NCBI GenBank assembly: GCA_938091165.1
Contig: CALKNK010000002.1
Span: 1 to 64,000, forward strand
From: an uncultured Ilumatobacter sp.
GTDB lineage: Bacteria; Actinomycetota; Acidimicrobiia; Acidimicrobiales; Ilumatobacteraceae
DNA: 64,000 bases
Reading direction: 5' to 3'
Positions 61,724 through 64,000 of the stretch are shown piece by piece. Positions within the stretch are counted from its first letter, which is position 1. The number at the start of each line of letters is the position of its first letter. Under the pieces are notes generated by a model. That model searched no databases and was not told the DNA's origin. It worked only from the letters and a program-made list of their open reading frames with translations. Position numbers and translations under genes: made by a program.

Positions 61724-62443
61724 TCAGCGATGCTCGAGCCAGCCGTCGTTCCAGCCGACCTGTTCGCGCTCGCGCAACTGAGCAAGCACATAGAGGTAGC
61801 CGCAAGTCGCAACGAAGGAGAAACCGAATACCCACAGCATCGCAACCGAATCTGTCGTCGCTGCAAGAAACATCGAGCAGGCCGACGTCACGACTAGGAC
61901 GAAAAGCACGTTGGTCCGACGGCGGCGCGCCAACGCCGCCGGGTCGAGCGACTCCACTGGCCTCTGGCGGCCCTGCGGGGCAGTGCGGACCGGACGCCGC
62001 CGCAGCGACTGGGATTCGGACCGTTCGTGCCGAGCACCATGATTTTGGAGATCCGGTGCGCTGCGGCTGGATTGCGTCTGATCTGGGCGACGTTGACCAC
62101 CAGACAGATCACCGTGCGAGCGATAGCGGCTGGTCTCACTCGTGCGATCACTTGTCGCCGTTCCGCCGCTGCGAATCGACGCCTGGCGGGCAATTGCCGG
62201 CTGCCTTGGGCGGCCGTTGGCCACTTGGCGCTGCAATGGTGACGCCGACTGAGTCAACGGTCGCCCCATCGCACCACGAACCGAGCCTCGGGGCGGTGTG
62301 GCCGTGTTCTGCAGGCGGTTCAGCTGTCGACGAAAGTCCGTGACAGATGAATTCGGACGGTTGTCGACCCTTGAGCGAAGCATCGGAGGAATGAGCACGG
62401 CGGCCCATGCAGCAGCGACAACAAGGAGGACAAGTTTTGCCAT
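61724..62443 (-). CDS. SepX/GlpR-like membrane protein, probable divisome factor
   Basis: 239 residues. The N-terminus is one hydrophobic helix (VLLVVAAAWAAVLIPPMLRSR), then a long disordered Arg/Ser/Gln-rich linker, a pair of helices (about residues 176-193 and 202-221), and a basic tail. This layout and the VLIPPMLRSR and SVTDFRRQL segments fit the actinobacterial SepX/GlpR group, which helps organise FtsZ rings. Those genes commonly lie near moaC and molybdenum cofactor genes, as here. The identity rests on pattern and context, not on a database match. Confidence 0.65.
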   Translation of the reverse strand: MAKLVLLVVAAAWAAVLIPPMLRSRVDNRPNSSVTDFRRQLNRLQNTATPPRGSVRGAMGRPLTQSASPLQRQVANGRPRQPAIARQASIRSGGTATSDRTSETSRYRSHGDLSGGQRRPDQTQSSRSAPDLQNHGARHERSESQSLRRRPVRTAPQGRQRPVESLDPAALARRRRTNVLFVLVVTSACSMFLAATTDSVAMLWVFGFSFVATCGYLYVLAQLREREQVGWNDGWLEHR

Positions 62444-62625
62444 GGTGAAGAAAGATTCCTTTTTCAGACAGATTGTGACGGACTACGTCCAACACCCTCT
62501 GACAATTATGAAGATTCTACGACATTTGTAACGATCCGGACAACAACGAGCGTGTCGCTCGTCACGTAATCGTTGCACATCGGCAGCGGCGAAAGGTGGA
62601 CGACCAGGCTCCATCTGGCACATCG

Positions 62626-63111
62626 TCACGTTTCGGAGGCACGCCGGTACGTTCCGGAACGGCCACCTGTCTTCTCCCATAGCGCCAAATCCGTGATCGC
62701 CATCCCTCGATCTGCTGACTTGCACATGTCGTAAATCGTCAATGCAGCGACGCTGCACGAGTGGAGGGCTTCCATCTCCACACCTGTCCGCTCGACGCAG
62801 TCCACCTGCGCCTCAATGGCGACATGGTCGTCACCAACCTCGAAGCTGATCGACACACTGGCAATCATCAGCGGGTGACATAGCGGGATCGTTTCGGACG
62901 TGCGTTTGGCCGCCATGATTGCAGCAACCCGTGCTACCGAAAGGACGTCTCCCTTTTTCAGCTTGCGATTGACGATCGCCGAAGCTGTCTCGGGCTGCAT
63001 CATCACCTTGCATCTGGCGACTGCGCGCCGATGGGTTGGGTCCTTTGTTGTGACGTCGACCATCCGGGCGCGGCCCGACTCATCGAGATGGGTGAATTCG
63101 AGGTCGCTCAT
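62626..63111 (-). CDS. moaC: Cyclic pyranopterin monophosphate synthase MoaC
   Basis: 161 residues from ATG 63111, with a TTG one codon upstream also possible. MoaC makes cyclic pyranopterin monophosphate in the first stage of molybdenum cofactor synthesis. Motifs are MVDVTTKDPTHRRAVA near residue 17, SETIPLCHPL near residue 72, VERTGVEMEALHS near residue 106 and the catalytic YDMCKSADRGM near residue 127, where the Lys and Asp are intact. Its product would ultimately serve the molybdenum hydroxylases at 21-31 kb. Confidence 0.95.
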   Translation of the reverse strand: MSDLEFTHLDESGRARMVDVTTKDPTHRRAVARCKVMMQPETASAIVNRKLKKGDVLSVARVAAIMAAKRTSETIPLCHPLMIASVSISFEVGDDHVAIEAQVDCVERTGVEMEALHSCSVAALTIYDMCKSADRGMAITDLALWEKTGGRSGTYRRASET

Positions 63112-63206
63112 CAACTGCGAACCGTACTCGCATTCCGATCTGAGCCTCCCACTGTTGCGCTTTGGCCTGCCGTCTGCTTCAAGCGCTACTCGGTACCGTG
63201 TGGTCT

Positions 63207-63976
63207 ATGACGGTTTCGGCGGCGCTCCCCTACGACGCCACCGAGCACATCCGCCTCGACGGCACTGAACTCATTCGGCTCGTCAGCAACGCTGACCCAA
63301 CGCTTTCCGTGCCGAACTGTCCCGGCTGGAGCCTGAGTGAACTCCCATTCCACGTCGCTCGCGGGTGGAACTACTGGGCGGGCGTTCTGTCGGCGGGTAT
63401 CACGAGCCGAAATGATGTCCGTGAGATTCCCGAAATCGAGCGCTCACCAGATCACGCTCGCCTAGTCGATGCGCTTTTCGATGCGCACGTTCGGCTGTGC
63501 GACGCCCTGCACGCAACCGATGCCTCAATGCGGGTGTGGACCTGGACCGGCTCAACGCAAAGGGTGCCGTGGGTCGCCCGCCGAATGACGCACGAAACAA
63601 TGGTTCACCTGCGGGACGCAGGCCAGGCGATCGGCCTCGACTTCGAATTTGCAGCTGAGGTTGCTGCCGACGGCATCGACGAATGGCTGACCTGGTTTGC
63701 GGCAGGAGAACGCGCCGAGGGCGAAAAAAGTTCGCCGGTACCGTCAAACTCAAATGCACCGACTCCGAACTCCTGCCAGGGCACGGCGAGTGGTTCGTCT
63801 CAGCAATGAAAGAACCTAAGGCCACCTTCACCCGCTCGAACCGCAAGGGTGATGCAGCTATTCGGGGTCCGGCCCAAGATATTTTGATGTGGCTGTGGCG
63901 ACGTAGCAGCAACATCGAGATCATCGGCGACGAAGTGGTGGCACGAAGATTTCAAGCCTTCACCGATCTCACGTAA
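63207..63976 (+). pseudogene. Maleylpyruvate isomerase-like (MDMPI) family protein, frameshifted at an A6 run
   Basis: Two frames join into one protein of about 256 residues. The N-terminal domain from ATG 63207 (MTVSAALPYDATEH) carries the DinB/MDMPI features VPNCPGWSLSELPFHVARG near residue 35 and RMTHETMVHLRDAGQA near residue 130. It continues to FAAGERAEGE, where the frame breaks at GAAAAAAG (63723-63730). The second frame then supplies KFAGTVKLKCTDSELLPGHG and ends at 63976. One missing A would restore the frame. Mycothiol-linked MDMPI proteins detoxify or isomerise small molecules. It may be a true frameshift, a sequencing error or slippage. Confidence 0.8.
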
Positions 63977-64000
63977 CGCAAGTCGCTCGGCGAATAAGCG

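Overview
The window looks like chromosomal DNA from an uncultured or marine actinobacterium, most likely of the class Acidimicrobiia (Ilumatobacter-like). The DNA is clearly GC-rich and gene-dense, with many GTG starts and ATGA/GTGA stop-start overlaps. It carries an F420-type luciferase-like oxidoreductase, a mycothiol-dependent isomerase-family protein, an FtsB-like protein and a DUF501 protein, and a SepX/GlpR-like membrane protein near moaC. The taxonomic call is inference from gene content only. Layout: 1-14.9 kb holds general metabolism: metallophosphoesterase (partial), Gfo/Idh/MocA oxidoreductase, the TldD/TldE protease pair, an MT0933-type small protein divergent from an amidase, an orphan RND transporter with a methyltransferase, a P450, a half-size SLOG/DprA-like protein, an EamA transporter, an F420-type oxidoreductase, and a frameshifted XRE regulator divergent from a small conserved protein. 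14.9-20.4 kb holds a TauE/SafE permease and then a TPP riboswitch that leads a thiamine salvage operon (thiamine pyrophosphokinase, ThiB, ThiP, ThiQ, GNAT, and a coupled 55-codon ORF). From 20.7 to 41.4 kb lies a dispersed molybdenum-hydroxylase (aerobic CO-dehydrogenase/xanthine-oxidase family) region. It has an orphan large subunit followed by an HD-domain protein that resembles mixed-valence diiron oxygenases, a complete S-L-M set, and maturation genes coxD, coxE, two XdhC-type genes, a MobA/MocA-like nucleotidyltransferase and coxG. Both large subunits carry the form II motif AYRGAGR rather than the true CODH form I loop, so the substrate is unknown. The island also contains a K+ channel, a HAD phosphatase, a PAP2 protein, an acyl-CoA ligase with a decayed SDR gene, and an NlpC/P60 hydrolase. 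At its end are DUF501 and a shortened Ppx/GppA-like protein, whose order recalls Rv1025-Rv1026 of Mycobacterium tuberculosis. 41.4-46 kb holds a GNAT, two crotonase-fold enzymes, two proteins of unknown function and an SGNH hydrolase. 46-58.7 kb is mainly nucleoside uptake and salvage: a BMP-family lipoprotein, ABC ATPase and two permeases (separated from the lipoprotein gene by a strong hairpin), QueF, a cupredoxin lipoprotein, a PhyH dioxygenase, adenosine deaminase, uracil phosphoribosyltransferase, a phosphosugar mutase and an adenosine-kinase-like PfkB kinase. 58.7-64 kb has aminopeptidase N, tRNA-Ala(CGC), the SepX-like protein, MoaC and a frameshifted maleylpyruvate-isomerase-family gene. 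No CRISPR array, insertion sequence, prophage or rRNA gene was seen. The least ordinary items are the orphan large subunit with its HD-protein neighbour, the degenerate Ppx-like protein, a QueF whose usual active-site His is Ala, and several genes caught in the act of decay.
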